Positions 44,432 through 53,613 of a stretch of 64,000 bases of DNA are shown here, piece by piece. Origin of the DNA: Adlercreutzia mucosicola DSM 19490 (GTDB lineage Bacteria; Actinomycetota; Coriobacteriia; Coriobacteriales; Eggerthellaceae). Location of the stretch: the NCBI RefSeq assembly GCF_000422625.1, contig NZ_KE383895.1, positions 84,968 through 148,967 of the forward strand, in the 5' to 3' direction. Position numbers and translations under genes: made by a program. Each line of letters begins with the position of its first letter. The first letter of the stretch is position 1. Below the pieces are notes generated by a model. The model had not been told where the DNA came from. It ran no database searches and worked only from the letters and a program-made list of their open reading frames with translations.

Positions 44432-47395
44432 ATGGCACGCAGCACCGCGCCCGTTCAGGGACAATTGAAGAATTTCATCACCGATGGTACCCCGCAGGAT
44501 GTGATCGAGCGTTATGAGTCGCTGCCCGTTCGCGCCGCTGCGGGGCATTTCGGCCCCTTTGATGGAAACGTTGTGGTTCTGGACACCGAGACCACGGGCT
44601 TCTCGCTGAATCACGACGAGCTGACTCAGATCGCCGCCGCTCGCATGGAGGGCGGCGAGATCGTTGACTGGTACATCACCTTCGTGAACCCGGGGAAACC
44701 CATCCCTGAGGATGTGGCGCATCTGACTGATATCCATGACAGCGATGTGGCCAACGCCCCGCTGCCCGCCGAGGCCCTGGCGGGGTTGGTGGAATTTGTC
44801 AGGGACGCGATTATCGTAGCCCACAACGCTGGCTTCGATCGCAACTTCACCACGAAGCATCCTGCGGGATACCCGCTGCTGGAGAATACCTGGGTCGATT
44901 CCCTCGATCTCTCGCGCATCGCCCTGCCACGCATGAAGTCCCATCGCCTGATCGATCTGGTGAAGGCCTTCGGCGCGCCGCTTTCCACCCATCGAGCCGA
45001 CGAGGACGTAGCCGCCACTTGCGCGCTGTTCCGCATCCTGCTGGCCGCAGTGGAGGCTATGCCCCCTATGCTGATTCGCGAGATCGCCGGCATGGCCGAA
45101 GAGGCCCAATGGCCGACGGTGACGGTATTCAAATACTTCGCCGATACGCTGCAGGAGGAACGGCCGCTGCCCTTCTCGCTGCGCTCCCTGCGCCGCGACC
45201 GTGTGGGAAAGATAGATATGCGCGCGAAGGTGGATGCGGACGACATCGCCGCCGACCCCGCGCGCAGCATGGTGTTTCCCACGGCAGAGACGGTACGCAC
45301 GGCCTTCACGGCCGAGGGAGCAGTCGGCTCGCTGTACGACGATTACGAACAGCGCCAGGAGCAGTGCGCTATGGCCGAGGCGGTGCGCAGCGCCTTCGCC
45401 CGCTCCCGGAATCTGGTGGTAGAAGCGGGCACTGGCGTGGGAAAGTCCATGGCCTACTTGCTGCCCGCTGCTCTGACGGCGCGCGACAATCAGATCAACA
45501 TCGGCGTGGCCACCAAGACGAATGCCCTGCTCGATCAGCTGGTGTACCATGAGCTGCCGGCCCTGGCCGAAACGCTCGGCGGCGGTCTTACCTACGCCTC
45601 ACTGAAGGGATTCTCCCATTACCCCTGCCTTCATCGTATCGAGCGCGTGACGGTGGACGGCCCGCGCATGCGCACGGTGAGCAAGGAGGAACATCACCAG
45701 GCCCCGGCCCTAGCGGCCCTGCTCTCATTCATCGAGCAGACGGAGTACGATGATATCGATAACTTGAAGATCGACTATCGCGTGCTGCCCCGTTGGGCTA
45801 TCACGACGACGAGCCATGACTGCCTGCGCCGCAAGTGTCCCTTTTTCGGTACGTCCTGCTTCGTGCACGGCGCCCGCCGCCGCGCGGAGGCGTCGAATAT
45901 TGTGGTGACCAACCACAGCTTGCTGTTCTGCGACTTGGCCGCCGATGGGGGACTGCTGCCGCCTATCCGCTACTGGGTGGTGGACGAGGCCCACGGAGCC
46001 GAAAACGAGGCCCGCCGCGCTTTCTCGTTGGAGCTGGCCGAGGAGGATATCCTCTCTCTGGCCCATCGCGTGTCGTCGGACGAGGCCCGCCGCAACGTGT
46101 TTCTGCGCGCCGAGCGCACCGTGATCGCTCCCGCCAACGACTCGGCGGCGACGCTGTTCTACAGCCTGACCACCAAGGCGCGCCATGCCGGAGCGAACTT
46201 CGCCTCGGCGGCGGAGGAATTCTGCGGCCACATGAAAGATCTGCTCTACTACGACACGAATAAGCGCTCGAAGGGCTATGAGAACGTCGATCTGTGGCTG
46301 AACGACGAGATCCGCGCCGGCTCTATCTTCCGCACCCTGGCCGAACACGGCAAGGCCATGGCCGAGTCGGCCGAGAAGATGGTGACCGCCAGCCAGGAGT
46401 TGGTGGGCTATCTGGAAGACGTGGACGGCGCCGCCGTAGTGCAGCGCGAGATCGCCGCTGTCGCCATGGAGCTGAAGGAGATCATCCAAGCTGTGGATGT
46501 GATCTGCGTGCAATGCCCAGAGCAGTACGTGTATGCTGCCAGTCTGAGCCGCAAGAACGACCGTCCGCGCAACAAGATGGAGGCCCTGCTGCTGAACGTG
46601 GGCCTGACCATGAACGAGACCCTGTTCGCCAACACTCATTCGGTGGTGTTCGCGTCGGCCACGCTGTCGGTCGATGGCTCGTTCAAGGGCTTCGAGGCCG
46701 CGCTCGGCCTGGGTACAAGCGAGTTTTCCCAAGCGGACGAGCTGATGCTAGCCTCCAGCTACAACTTCGATGAACATATGACCGTGTATGTAGTGAACGA
46801 CATGCCCGAGCCCAACGAGGCCTCGTATCTTGACGCGCTGCAGCGCCTGCTGGTAGAGAGCCATCGCGCCCAGCGGGGCTCGATGCTGACGCTGTTCACG
46901 AATCGCCGCGAGATGGAGCGCTGTTTCGAGGAGGTGCAGCCGGCTCTGAAACAGGACGATCTGCGCCTGGTATGCCAGAAATGGGGGGTGTCGGTGAAGG
47001 GCCTGCGCGACGACTTTCTCGCTGATGAGCACCTGTCGCTCTTCGCCCTGAAGAGCTTCTGGGAGGGATTCGATGCACCGGGAGCCACGCTGAAGGGCGT
47101 TATCATCCCGAAATTGCCCTTCGCCAAGCCGACCGATCCTCTGTCCTGCGAGCGTGCCGCCCGCGACGACGCAGCCTGGCGCCGCTATGTGCTGCCCGCG
47201 GCCGTGCTGGAGACCAAGCAGGCCGCCGGGCGCCTTATCCGCAAGGCCGACGACCGCGGGGTGCTCATCCTGGCCGACAAGCGCTTGATGACCAAGAGCT
47301 ACGGGAAGACATTCTTGCGCTCGCTGCCGAGTCAGAATATCCGCTTCTGCTCCATCGACGAGATCACCGCCGAGCTTGCCGGCCGGGATTGCTAG
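44432..47395 (+). CDS. dinG: DinG-type helicase with N-terminal exonuclease domain
   Basis: The 987-residue protein fuses a DnaQ-like 3'-5' exonuclease to an XPD/DinG helicase, as in Bacillus DinG. The exonuclease part (about 45-210) has VVLDTETTGFS (ExoI), VAHNAGFDRNF (ExoII) and HRADEDVAAT (ExoIII with His and Asp). The helicase part has Walker A EAGTGVGKSMAY (near 331), the DEAH box VVDEAHGAENE (near 518), NHSLL, and motif VI with QAAGRLIRKADDRGV. Cysteines at KGFSHYPCLH and HDCLRRKCPFFGTSC could bind a 4Fe-4S cluster. The ATG follows GGAGATAGGG. Some relatives in Firmicutes are nucleases rather than helicases. Confidence 0.92.
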   Translation: MARSTAPVQGQLKNFITDGTPQDVIERYESLPVRAAAGHFGPFDGNVVVLDTETTGFSLNHDELTQIAAARMEGGEIVDWYITFVNPGKPIPEDVAHLTDIHDSDVANAPLPAEALAGLVEFVRDAIIVAHNAGFDRNFTTKHPAGYPLLENTWVDSLDLSRIALPRMKSHRLIDLVKAFGAPLSTHRADEDVAATCALFRILLAAVEAMPPMLIREIAGMAEEAQWPTVTVFKYFADTLQEERPLPFSLRSLRRDRVGKIDMRAKVDADDIAADPARSMVFPTAETVRTAFTAEGAVGSLYDDYEQRQEQCAMAEAVRSAFARSRNLVVEAGTGVGKSMAYLLPAALTARDNQINIGVATKTNALLDQLVYHELPALAETLGGGLTYASLKGFSHYPCLHRIERVTVDGPRMRTVSKEEHHQAPALAALLSFIEQTEYDDIDNLKIDYRVLPRWAITTTSHDCLRRKCPFFGTSCFVHGARRRAEASNIVVTNHSLLFCDLAADGGLLPPIRYWVVDEAHGAENEARRAFSLELAEEDILSLAHRVSSDEARRNVFLRAERTVIAPANDSAATLFYSLTTKARHAGANFASAAEEFCGHMKDLLYYDTNKRSKGYENVDLWLNDEIRAGSIFRTLAEHGKAMAESAEKMVTASQELVGYLEDVDGAAVVQREIAAVAMELKEIIQAVDVICVQCPEQYVYAASLSRKNDRPRNKMEALLLNVGLTMNETLFANTHSVVFASATLSVDGSFKGFEAALGLGTSEFSQADELMLASSYNFDEHMTVYVVNDMPEPNEASYLDALQRLLVESHRAQRGSMLTLFTNRREMERCFEEVQPALKQDDLRLVCQKWGVSVKGLRDDFLADEHLSLFALKSFWEGFDAPGATLKGVIIPKLPFAKPTDPLSCERAARDDAAWRRYVLPAAVLETKQAAGRLIRKADDRGVLILADKRLMTKSYGKTFLRSLPSQNIRFCSIDEITAELAGRDC

Positions 47396-47413
47396 GGAGT
47401 CGGGACGCGCCCT

Positions 47414-48676
47414 ATGGCCCGGAAGAAGATCAATCACGCCCTGCATATCAAGAGCCATACGCAAGGATCGTCCAACGAGATTTCCTTCAGCGTGCTGGAT
47501 GCGGCCCGTGAGGCACGGGATGCCGCCGAGCGCGGGGGCAGCCGTGGTGCAGAGGCCGGCGGGGTATCGCTGTTTACGTTGGGCCGCGGCAAGAAACCCC
47601 GGCCAACGCCGGAAAAGGAGCAGCACATCGTCCTGCCCGAGGGCACGCCGCGCCTTCCCGCTCGGGCCACCAGTGCCCCCCGCTCCGCCGCGGTGGTGCC
47701 CCGCGATCGCACCCCCTTGCGCTATATCCCCTTTGTCGTGGGCATTTGCGTGGTGATCGCCCTGGCTCTCACGATCGGTCAGACGTTCTTCCAGATGCGC
47801 AGCTACCAAAGTGATCTGCGCGGCGGACTGAGCGCCCAGATCACCCAGATCAATCGGGCTGATGAGGTACTCATTCCCTTTGACACCCTGGTAATGAGCC
47901 AGTATGACACCGCCCACTTCACCAAAACCACAGCCAATCAAGATGTTTCGATGCTCGACCAGCTGACCGAGACCTATCGCGGTCTGGTGGGCGACATCGC
48001 TCCAGTATACAGCGAGCTGAAAGAGGCAATTGGGGAAGTCGAAGCTGTTCAGCCATCCCTTTCTGACAACAGCGATAAAGAAGCTGCCCACCAGGCCCTG
48101 GTGGCGGCCCAGTCGCGCTTGAGCATGCTCGATACCGGCGTCGCCATTGTGGACGAGGCCCTTATGGCCACCGAGGCCTACGAGGCGGCACGCCAGGGGT
48201 GGAACGACATCATTGCCGCCGATGCCGCCGTTCGCGAGGCTACGGCGCTGTTGCAGGATATGACCGAGGATAACGTGCACGCTTCTATCGACAAGACCAA
48301 CACGGCGTTGACCCTGTTGAACCGTGCCGCCGGCTCGTTCTCCATGGCCCAGGATTCTTATCCTGGCCTCGATCTGGGCGTTTTCGACCAATACGTGGCG
48401 AAGCGCATTGAATCCCAGCAGGCGGCGCTTTCCGCCGACCAGGCCTATTTGGATCGGAACAAGGAGCTGCTGTCCCAAGAAAACGAGCGTTACAACGCCC
48501 TGGAGCAGGAGGCGGCCGACTTGGCTCAAGGCCTGGGCGACGATCCTGATGTCGTCGTTGTGTCCTTCTACCATGCCGCTATCGCTGAAGATGTGGAATT
48601 TTACGAGGCCGAACGCCTGAAAGCTGGCAATGCTGATACGTTTCTCCGTAATTATTTGGGGAGCGACGCGCAATAG
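47414..48676 (+). CDS. Membrane protein with extracellular coiled-coil region
   Basis: I do not recognise the family. The 420-residue protein has a basic, low-complexity cytoplasmic N-terminus (about 1-95), one membrane helix (YIPFVVGICVVIALALTIGQ, about 98-120) and an outer part rich in Ala, Gln, Glu and Leu that looks largely alpha-helical and coiled (DQLTETYRGLVGDI; LEQEAADLAQGLGDD). There is no enzyme motif. It sits 18 bp after the DinG-like gene and 58 bp before the M28-like gene, so a shared transcript is likely. Its topology resembles envelope-scaffolding proteins, but that is only an impression. Confidence 0.65.
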   Translation: MARKKINHALHIKSHTQGSSNEISFSVLDAAREARDAAERGGSRGAEAGGVSLFTLGRGKKPRPTPEKEQHIVLPEGTPRLPARATSAPRSAAVVPRDRTPLRYIPFVVGICVVIALALTIGQTFFQMRSYQSDLRGGLSAQITQINRADEVLIPFDTLVMSQYDTAHFTKTTANQDVSMLDQLTETYRGLVGDIAPVYSELKEAIGEVEAVQPSLSDNSDKEAAHQALVAAQSRLSMLDTGVAIVDEALMATEAYEAARQGWNDIIAADAAVREATALLQDMTEDNVHASIDKTNTALTLLNRAAGSFSMAQDSYPGLDLGVFDQYVAKRIESQQAALSADQAYLDRNKELLSQENERYNALEQEAADLAQGLGDDPDVVVVSFYHAAIAEDVEFYEAERLKAGNADTFLRNYLGSDAQ

Positions 48677-48734
48677 CGTATACTAGCAATACTTGTGTCA
48701 AATCGACCTCTCTGAACGAGGAAAGGCAGCCGAC

Positions 48735-51700
48735 ATGGCCGAACTAACCGAACATGTTGCATACCTGTCTCAAGAAATCGGCCCGCGCCCCGCAGGAACC
48801 GAAGAAGAGCAGCGCGCGGCCCTCTATATTAGCGAGACGCTTTCATCGACGACGGGGCTTCCGACGACGATGGAAGATTTCCAGTGCAATCCCGACAGCA
48901 CGCTGCCTCGGTCCCTCTGCGCCGGTGTGGCCGTGGTGGCCACGCTGGTGGCGACGATCTTCTCGGTGGTGACCGTTCCCGCCATGGTGATCGCCCTGCT
49001 GTGCGCGGCCCTTATGGCCGCCGAGATTTTCGGCAAGCCGGTGCTGTCCCGCTTTTTGAATCGCGGCGTCAGTCAGAACGTGGTGGCCCAGTATGTGCCG
49101 ATGAAGTCGGCGAACCGCGCCGGCCGCCGTCGCAAGGTGATTCTGGTCGCCAACTACGACAGCGGCAAGGTGCGCCGCGACTTGAACAGCGCGACCATCT
49201 CGGTGCTGCCCGCGCTGTACTGGGTCGAGTTCGCCCTGCTGGTGCTGATGCCTGTGGTACTGCTCGTGCGCATGATCATGGCCCCCCAGGACACGGCGCT
49301 GATCGCGTTCAATGTGGTATTGGGCATTATGATGGTCGTTGCCGCGCTGCCGGTGATCGCGTTTGTCGTTGAGAAGGTGTCGGCCTATAACGAGGGCGCG
49401 AACTGCAACGCGTCGGGTGTGGCCGTGATGATGGAGGTGGCCGCCCGCGTAGCTGCTGCCCGCGACCTTCCCGATATGGACGAGGGATTCATCCACGGTG
49501 AGGAGGCTGCCCGCAGTGCGGGATTGGTGCCCGAAGGGACCGAGTTGGTATACGACGCACCCATCGGGGGCGACCTGGACGCCTCTATGGAATCGGCGTC
49601 TCAGCGCTTGGCGGCGGCGAAGGCCGCGGTAGCCGCGCTGTCGGGTAAGCCGGCTGGCGAACATGCTGTGGTTGAGGAAGTGTCTTCGGCCGCTTCCCCC
49701 GCAGAGGGAACGGCTCCCGCGACGGTGGCGGCTGATGCCGTGGCCGCTACCGGCGAGACGGCTTCGGCGGCGGTCAGCGCCGGCTTGGCGGCTCTGGAAG
49801 CGGAGGAGCCAGTGGAGGCTCCCTTTATTCCCGCGCCCGCCGAGCCCTCTGTGCCCGACTGGTTCAAAAAGGGACAGGAGCAGGCTAAAAAGCCTGCGGT
49901 CGAGAAGCCCGTCCAGCGTTCTCGCTATGCTGCGGCCCTGGCTACGGCGGAAGAGGAGATTGCCGCCCGCGAAGAGGCCCAGAAGACTGCGGCCGAAAAG
50001 CTGAGTGAGCGCGTGCGCACCATGCGCGCTTCGGTTCAGGCGGCTTCCGAGGCGGCGGGCGCCATGCCCACGGGGGTCATCCCCGACGCGGCGGTTCAGG
50101 CTGCCTCCCAGAGCGCTGCCCTGGAGCCGGTGGCCCGAGCGACTGGCGAGGTGGCCGCTGCCGAGGAGCTGCCAGCACCGGTGTCGACGCCGCCGGTGAC
50201 AGAAGTTCCTGCTCCCATTGCTGCTTCCGCAGCCGCTGTTCCCACCGCGGTTCCCGCAGTCGATGCGGTCCCCGGCGGTCCCTCCCCGATCATCGAGCCG
50301 CCGACGGCCGTTCCCCGCGCTGCGGTGCCCGTGCCCACCGATGACCCTAATGTGAGTTTGCGCGAAGGCCAGCGTCCCCTGACGGGGTCCGCGGGAGCCG
50401 CCCCTGCGGGGCTGGGCCATATTCCGGATCCGTTGGATGGGCAGCAGGCCCAGCGGCCCGCTGGCCGCCGTTTGGTGGTGCCCGAGGTGGAGGCCGCCCC
50501 GGCGGCTGCGGTCCCGGCAGCTTCTGCCGCTGCCGCGACGACTGGCCGTCCCACGCCTCGCAAGCGCCGGGCTATTTCCCTTCCCGATATCGGTGTTTCC
50601 CAGGAATTGCCGCGTATTTCCATGGACGATCACTTGCAGGCCGCTCCTCTGTCCGAGGAACGCCCCGCCCACGATGGCCGTGTGCGAGACTTAAGCGCCG
50701 TGGTGCCGTCGGTGGCCGCTGCCCCGGCGATTACCCCGGATGTGGCAGCGCCTTCGGCCGAGTCGGCCCTGCGCAGCGCCCTGCCCTCGCTGGCGGGCGT
50801 GCCCGCCCAGGGCGACCCGGGTCTGTCGGGCAGCATCAGCCTGGCCGGGTCGTTCTCTTCTATAGGCGCGACCGGTGCCGCGGCTCCCATCGGCGATGAG
50901 CTGCTGGATGCCTCCGCGCCTGGCGAGATGTATATCGAAGACGTGGACGATTCCGCCTATGTTGAGCAGGTGACCGAGACGGGCGCCATTGCCGGCCCCG
51001 GCTATGTGGAGATGCCGAAGAGCCGCTTTGGTCGCCTCTTCGGCAAACTGCGCTCGAAGGGCTACGAGGACGAGGGCACCCCCCAGCAGTGGCTGAACGT
51101 GGAGGATGATTTCGAGGCCCAGGAAGTGGGCGCGGCCCGCGGCGGTTGGGAGAGCTTCCGCGAGGATGACTCCTACGAGGAGATGGGCCAGACGACGGCC
51201 TTTACCCCGGATTACTTCGATGAGGCCTTTGACGAGCAAGAGCCTCCTCGCCGCCCCGGCTCCCGCCACGGGCGCCCTTTCGAGGGTGGTTCCTTCTCGC
51301 GTGATGTAGAGGAGGAGCCTTTCGAAGACGACGGCTTCAGCGAGGAACGACCGGCCGTACGCAGCGCTTTCGCCGACGGTCTGCCCGCCGATTTCGTCTT
51401 CGAGGACGATCAGGCCACTCAGCGCATCGAGGCCTTCCACAGCCAGCGCGTGGATATCGAGGTGTGGTTTGTGGCCCTGGGCGCCGAATTGGCCGGCAAC
51501 GGCGGTATGAAGGCGTTTATGGAGACTCATGCCGCCGAGCTGAAGGGCTCCATCATCGTGGATGTACAGGCCCTGGGCTCCGGTGAGCTGACGCTGATAG
51601 AGAAAGAGGGCACCTATCTGCCCAAAAAGGCGTCGAGCCGCATGAAGCGTCTGGTGAAGAAAGCCGGCCAAGCCGTGGGTCTGTCGGTGCCGTCGGTCAC

Positions 51701-51887
51701 TATGACGTGGATGGACAGCTCGTCTGCCTATGCGCTGAAGCATGGTCAGCAGGCGCTGCACCTGGTGGGTATGGACGGCAAGAAGCCTTCGTTCTTCGGC
51801 CAGGCTGACGATGTGGTTGAGAATATCGACAGTGATCAGCTGTCGTTGAACGCCGAATTCGTTATGGAATTGCTGAAGCAGATTTAA
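48735..51887 (+). CDS. Degenerate M28-peptidase-like membrane protein with giant disordered insertion
   Basis: The protein of about 1050 residues looks like an M28 aminopeptidase interrupted by a long insert. The N-terminal part has IGPRPAGTEEEQRAALYI, four membrane helices (about 57-100 and 155-215), and VANYDSG and NCNASGVAVMMEVA. The last 150 or so residues return to the fold (VWFVALGAELAGNGG; IIVDVQALGSG). In active relatives the matching motifs are HxD, NDNASG, GAEE and a terminal His; here His is Asn, the bridging Asp is Cys, the second Glu is Leu and the last His is missing, so metal-dependent activity is doubtful. Residues about 240-900 are Ala/Pro/Glu/Val-rich and probably disordered, with an acidic stretch near 745-900. 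GAGGAAAGG precedes the ATG. Confidence 0.75.
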   Translation: MAELTEHVAYLSQEIGPRPAGTEEEQRAALYISETLSSTTGLPTTMEDFQCNPDSTLPRSLCAGVAVVATLVATIFSVVTVPAMVIALLCAALMAAEIFGKPVLSRFLNRGVSQNVVAQYVPMKSANRAGRRRKVILVANYDSGKVRRDLNSATISVLPALYWVEFALLVLMPVVLLVRMIMAPQDTALIAFNVVLGIMMVVAALPVIAFVVEKVSAYNEGANCNASGVAVMMEVAARVAAARDLPDMDEGFIHGEEAARSAGLVPEGTELVYDAPIGGDLDASMESASQRLAAAKAAVAALSGKPAGEHAVVEEVSSAASPAEGTAPATVAADAVAATGETASAAVSAGLAALEAEEPVEAPFIPAPAEPSVPDWFKKGQEQAKKPAVEKPVQRSRYAAALATAEEEIAAREEAQKTAAEKLSERVRTMRASVQAASEAAGAMPTGVIPDAAVQAASQSAALEPVARATGEVAAAEELPAPVSTPPVTEVPAPIAASAAAVPTAVPAVDAVPGGPSPIIEPPTAVPRAAVPVPTDDPNVSLREGQRPLTGSAGAAPAGLGHIPDPLDGQQAQRPAGRRLVVPEVEAAPAAAVPAASAAAATTGRPTPRKRRAISLPDIGVSQELPRISMDDHLQAAPLSEERPAHDGRVRDLSAVVPSVAAAPAITPDVAAPSAESALRSALPSLAGVPAQGDPGLSGSISLAGSFSSIGATGAAAPIGDELLDASAPGEMYIEDVDDSAYVEQVTETGAIAGPGYVEMPKSRFGRLFGKLRSKGYEDEGTPQQWLNVEDDFEAQEVGAARGGWESFREDDSYEEMGQTTAFTPDYFDEAFDEQEPPRRPGSRHGRPFEGGSFSRDVEEEPFEDDGFSEERPAVRSAFADGLPADFVFEDDQATQRIEAFHSQRVDIEVWFVALGAELAGNGGMKAFMETHAAELKGSIIVDVQALGSGELTLIEKEGTYLPKKASSRMKRLVKKAGQAVGLSVPSVTMTWMDSSSAYALKHGQQALHLVGMDGKKPSFFGQADDVVENIDSDQLSLNAEFVMELLKQI

Positions 51888-51958
51888 CTGCGATGGGCGA
51901 TTCGCCGGGCATTCGGCCGCAAGGTTGGAATGCCATGGTAGAATAGCTCCTCACATCC

Positions 51959-52034
51959 GCCCCCGTAGCTCAGCGGATAGAGCGTCGGTTTCCTAAACCG
52001 TGCGTCGGAGGTTCGAGTCCTCTCGGGGGCGCCA
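51959..52034 (+). tRNA. tRNA-Arg(CCT)
   Basis: Acceptor GCCCCCG/CGGGGGC, D-arm TAGCTCAGCGGATAGAGC, anticodon loop TTCCTAA (anticodon CCT) and T-arm GGTTCGAGTCC form a complete cloverleaf. The 3' CCA is encoded. Confidence 0.96.
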
Positions 52035-52044
52035 GGTCAATCAG

Positions 52045-52079
52045 CGGGCCCAGGAACATCCCTGGGTCCGTTTTTTTTT
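52045..52079 (+). terminator. Strong intrinsic terminator after tRNA-Arg
   Basis: CGGGCCCAGG (52045-52054) pairs with CCTGGGTCCG (52061-52070), with one G-T wobble, followed by nine T. Confidence 0.92.
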
Positions 52080-52483
52080 ATCGGGTGAAGGAATGGCTGC
52101 CGCAAGGATGGGCGCGCGGGATGTTCTCCGTAGGGGCGGGCTTTAGCCTGCCCGTCAGGGATGAGAGGCCGCCCTCCTTCCCTCCCCAAACCACGGTTCC
52201 CCGACGGCGGTCCGACGTCTCTCGCCCGCTTTCGCGACGGTGCGGACCCGACCCCGCTGCGACTTCGGGGCGGTTCCTGTACGGCTTCTCTACGGTGGTT
52301 CTCGCGACCATTTGACGGTTCGGACCTGATAACATGCCCTTGCACGCGGCAATGTGTGGTTACCGTGAGGGAGAAAACTCGCCAAGGGTCATCGGAGCGG
52401 CTTTGTTAAAATAGACAGGCTATTCCTGCTCCGGTGTGTGCCTTCACCAGCCCGGAGCCGTAAAGTCCAAAGGAGGTGAGCTG
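52080..52483. other. Intergenic region before the rpsF operon
   Basis: This 404-bp gap has no supported gene. It holds a copy of the short GTAGGGGCGGGCTT-type palindromic repeat (52130-52153). Near the end lies a possible extended -10 for rpsF (TGTTAAAAT, 52404-52412) without a clear -35. The middle is GC-rich and looks noncoding in all frames. Confidence 0.55.
52130..52153. repeat. Short palindromic repeat, intergenic copy
   Basis: GTAGGGGCGGGCTT followed by TAGCCTGCCC makes a small hairpin. It is 21 of 24 identical to the copy in the coding linker at 33497-33520, suggesting a dispersed REP-like family in this genome. Confidence 0.7.
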
Positions 52484-52777
52484 ATGAAGGCTTATGAACT
52501 GCTGTTTATTGTTGCTCCTACGATTGACGACGAGACTCGCGCTGGCGTGATGAAGCGCATCGAGACTACTCTCGCCGAGAGCGCCGGCGTTGTTGATAAC
52601 GTCGACAACTGGGGCAAGCGCAAACTCGCTTATGAGATCAATGGTCTGTCCGATGGCGACTACACTCTCATCGATTTCCACGCTGATCCGCAGAGCATCG
52701 CCGAGCTCGATCGTGTGCTGCGCATTAACGATGCCGTGATGCGTCACATGATTGTGGCCCGCACCGACCGCGACTAG
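52484..52777 (+). CDS. rpsF: 30S ribosomal protein bS6
   Basis: The 97-residue product is a standard bS6: MKAYELLFIVAPTIDDE opens the ferredoxin-like fold and NWGKRKLAYEINGLSDGDY is the signature strand. AGGAGGTGAG precedes the ATG at 52484. It starts the conserved rpsF-ssb-rpsR-rplI operon. Confidence 0.97.
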   Translation: MKAYELLFIVAPTIDDETRAGVMKRIETTLAESAGVVDNVDNWGKRKLAYEINGLSDGDYTLIDFHADPQSIAELDRVLRINDAVMRHMIVARTDRD

Positions 52778-52825
52778 TAGGAAATCGAGCAGCTTTCAGG
52801 CTGCTCAGTGTGAGAAGAGGTAGAA

Positions 52826-53320
52826 ATGAGCATCAACCGTGTGATCATCAGCGGCAACCTGACCCGCGATCCCGAACTGCGCCAGACCCAGTCCGGCATG
52901 GCCGTGCTGAGCTTCGGCGTGGCGGTGAACGACCGTCGCAAGAACCCCTCCACCGGTGAGTGGGAGGATTACCCGAACTTTGTGGACTGCACGATGTTCG
53001 GCGCCCGCGCCAACAGCCTGGCCAACTACCTGTCGAAGGGCACCAAGGTGTCTATCGAGGGCAAGTTGCGTTGGAGCCAGTGGGAGCGCGACGGCCAGAA
53101 GCGGAGCAAGCTGGAGGTCATCGTTGATGAGCTCGAGTTCATGTCGAGCCGCAACAGCAACGGCGGTGCTCCGTCCTATGGCGGCGACCCTTACGGTGGT
53201 CAGAGCTACAGTGCTCCGGCGCCCGCATACAGTGCGCCGGCCCCTGCACCCGCTCCGGCTCCGGCGGCTCCCGTCATTGACGCTTCCTCTTCCGTGTACG
53301 ATGACGACATTCCGTTCTAA
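52826..53320 (+). CDS. ssb: Single-stranded DNA-binding protein
   Basis: The 164-residue SSB has an OB fold ([61 protein letters not shown]), a Gly/Ala/Pro-rich linker and the acidic tip DDDIPF that recruits partner proteins. It lies between rpsF and rpsR, which is the usual place for a housekeeping SSB. The ATG follows AGAAGAGGTAGAA. Confidence 0.97.
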   Translation: MSINRVIISGNLTRDPELRQTQSGMAVLSFGVAVNDRRKNPSTGEWEDYPNFVDCTMFGARANSLANYLSKGTKVSIEGKLRWSQWERDGQKRSKLEVIVDELEFMSSRNSNGGAPSYGGDPYGGQSYSAPAPAYSAPAPAPAPAPAAPVIDASSSVYDDDIPF

Positions 53321-53340
53321 GCGAAACGAAAGAGGTTAAA

Positions 53341-53601
53341 ATGGCCGATTACGCTAAGCAGCCTCGTCGTAAGTATTGCCAGTTCTGCAAAGACGACGTG
53401 GAGTATGTTGACTACAAAGATACTCAAATGCTGCGCAAGTATGTTACCGATCGTGGCAAGATTAAGCCGCGTCGCGTGACCGGTGCCTGCACCCAGCACC
53501 AGCGCGACATCGCGGAGGCCGTGAAGCGCGCCCGCGTGATGGCTCTCATGCCGTATGCTGTTCCTGCCGTGAGCGGCCGTGGCGATCGCCGCAACCGCTA
53601 A
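53341..53601 (+). CDS. rpsR: 30S ribosomal protein bS18
   Basis: The 86-residue bS18 contains the core [23 protein letters not shown] and [20 protein letters not shown]. It is the cysteine-containing form: CQFC near the N-terminus and the Cys in TGAC, which can bind zinc. AAAGAGGTTAAA lies before the ATG. Confidence 0.96.
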   Translation: MADYAKQPRRKYCQFCKDDVEYVDYKDTQMLRKYVTDRGKIKPRRVTGACTQHQRDIAEAVKRARVMALMPYAVPAVSGRGDRRNR

Positions 53602-53613
53602 GAAGGAGGAACC

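Noticed and set aside
52085..52409. Two overlapping short frames after tRNA-Arg
   Set aside because: They cover the palindromic repeat and GC-rich noncoding sequence and have no supporting start signal or motif.
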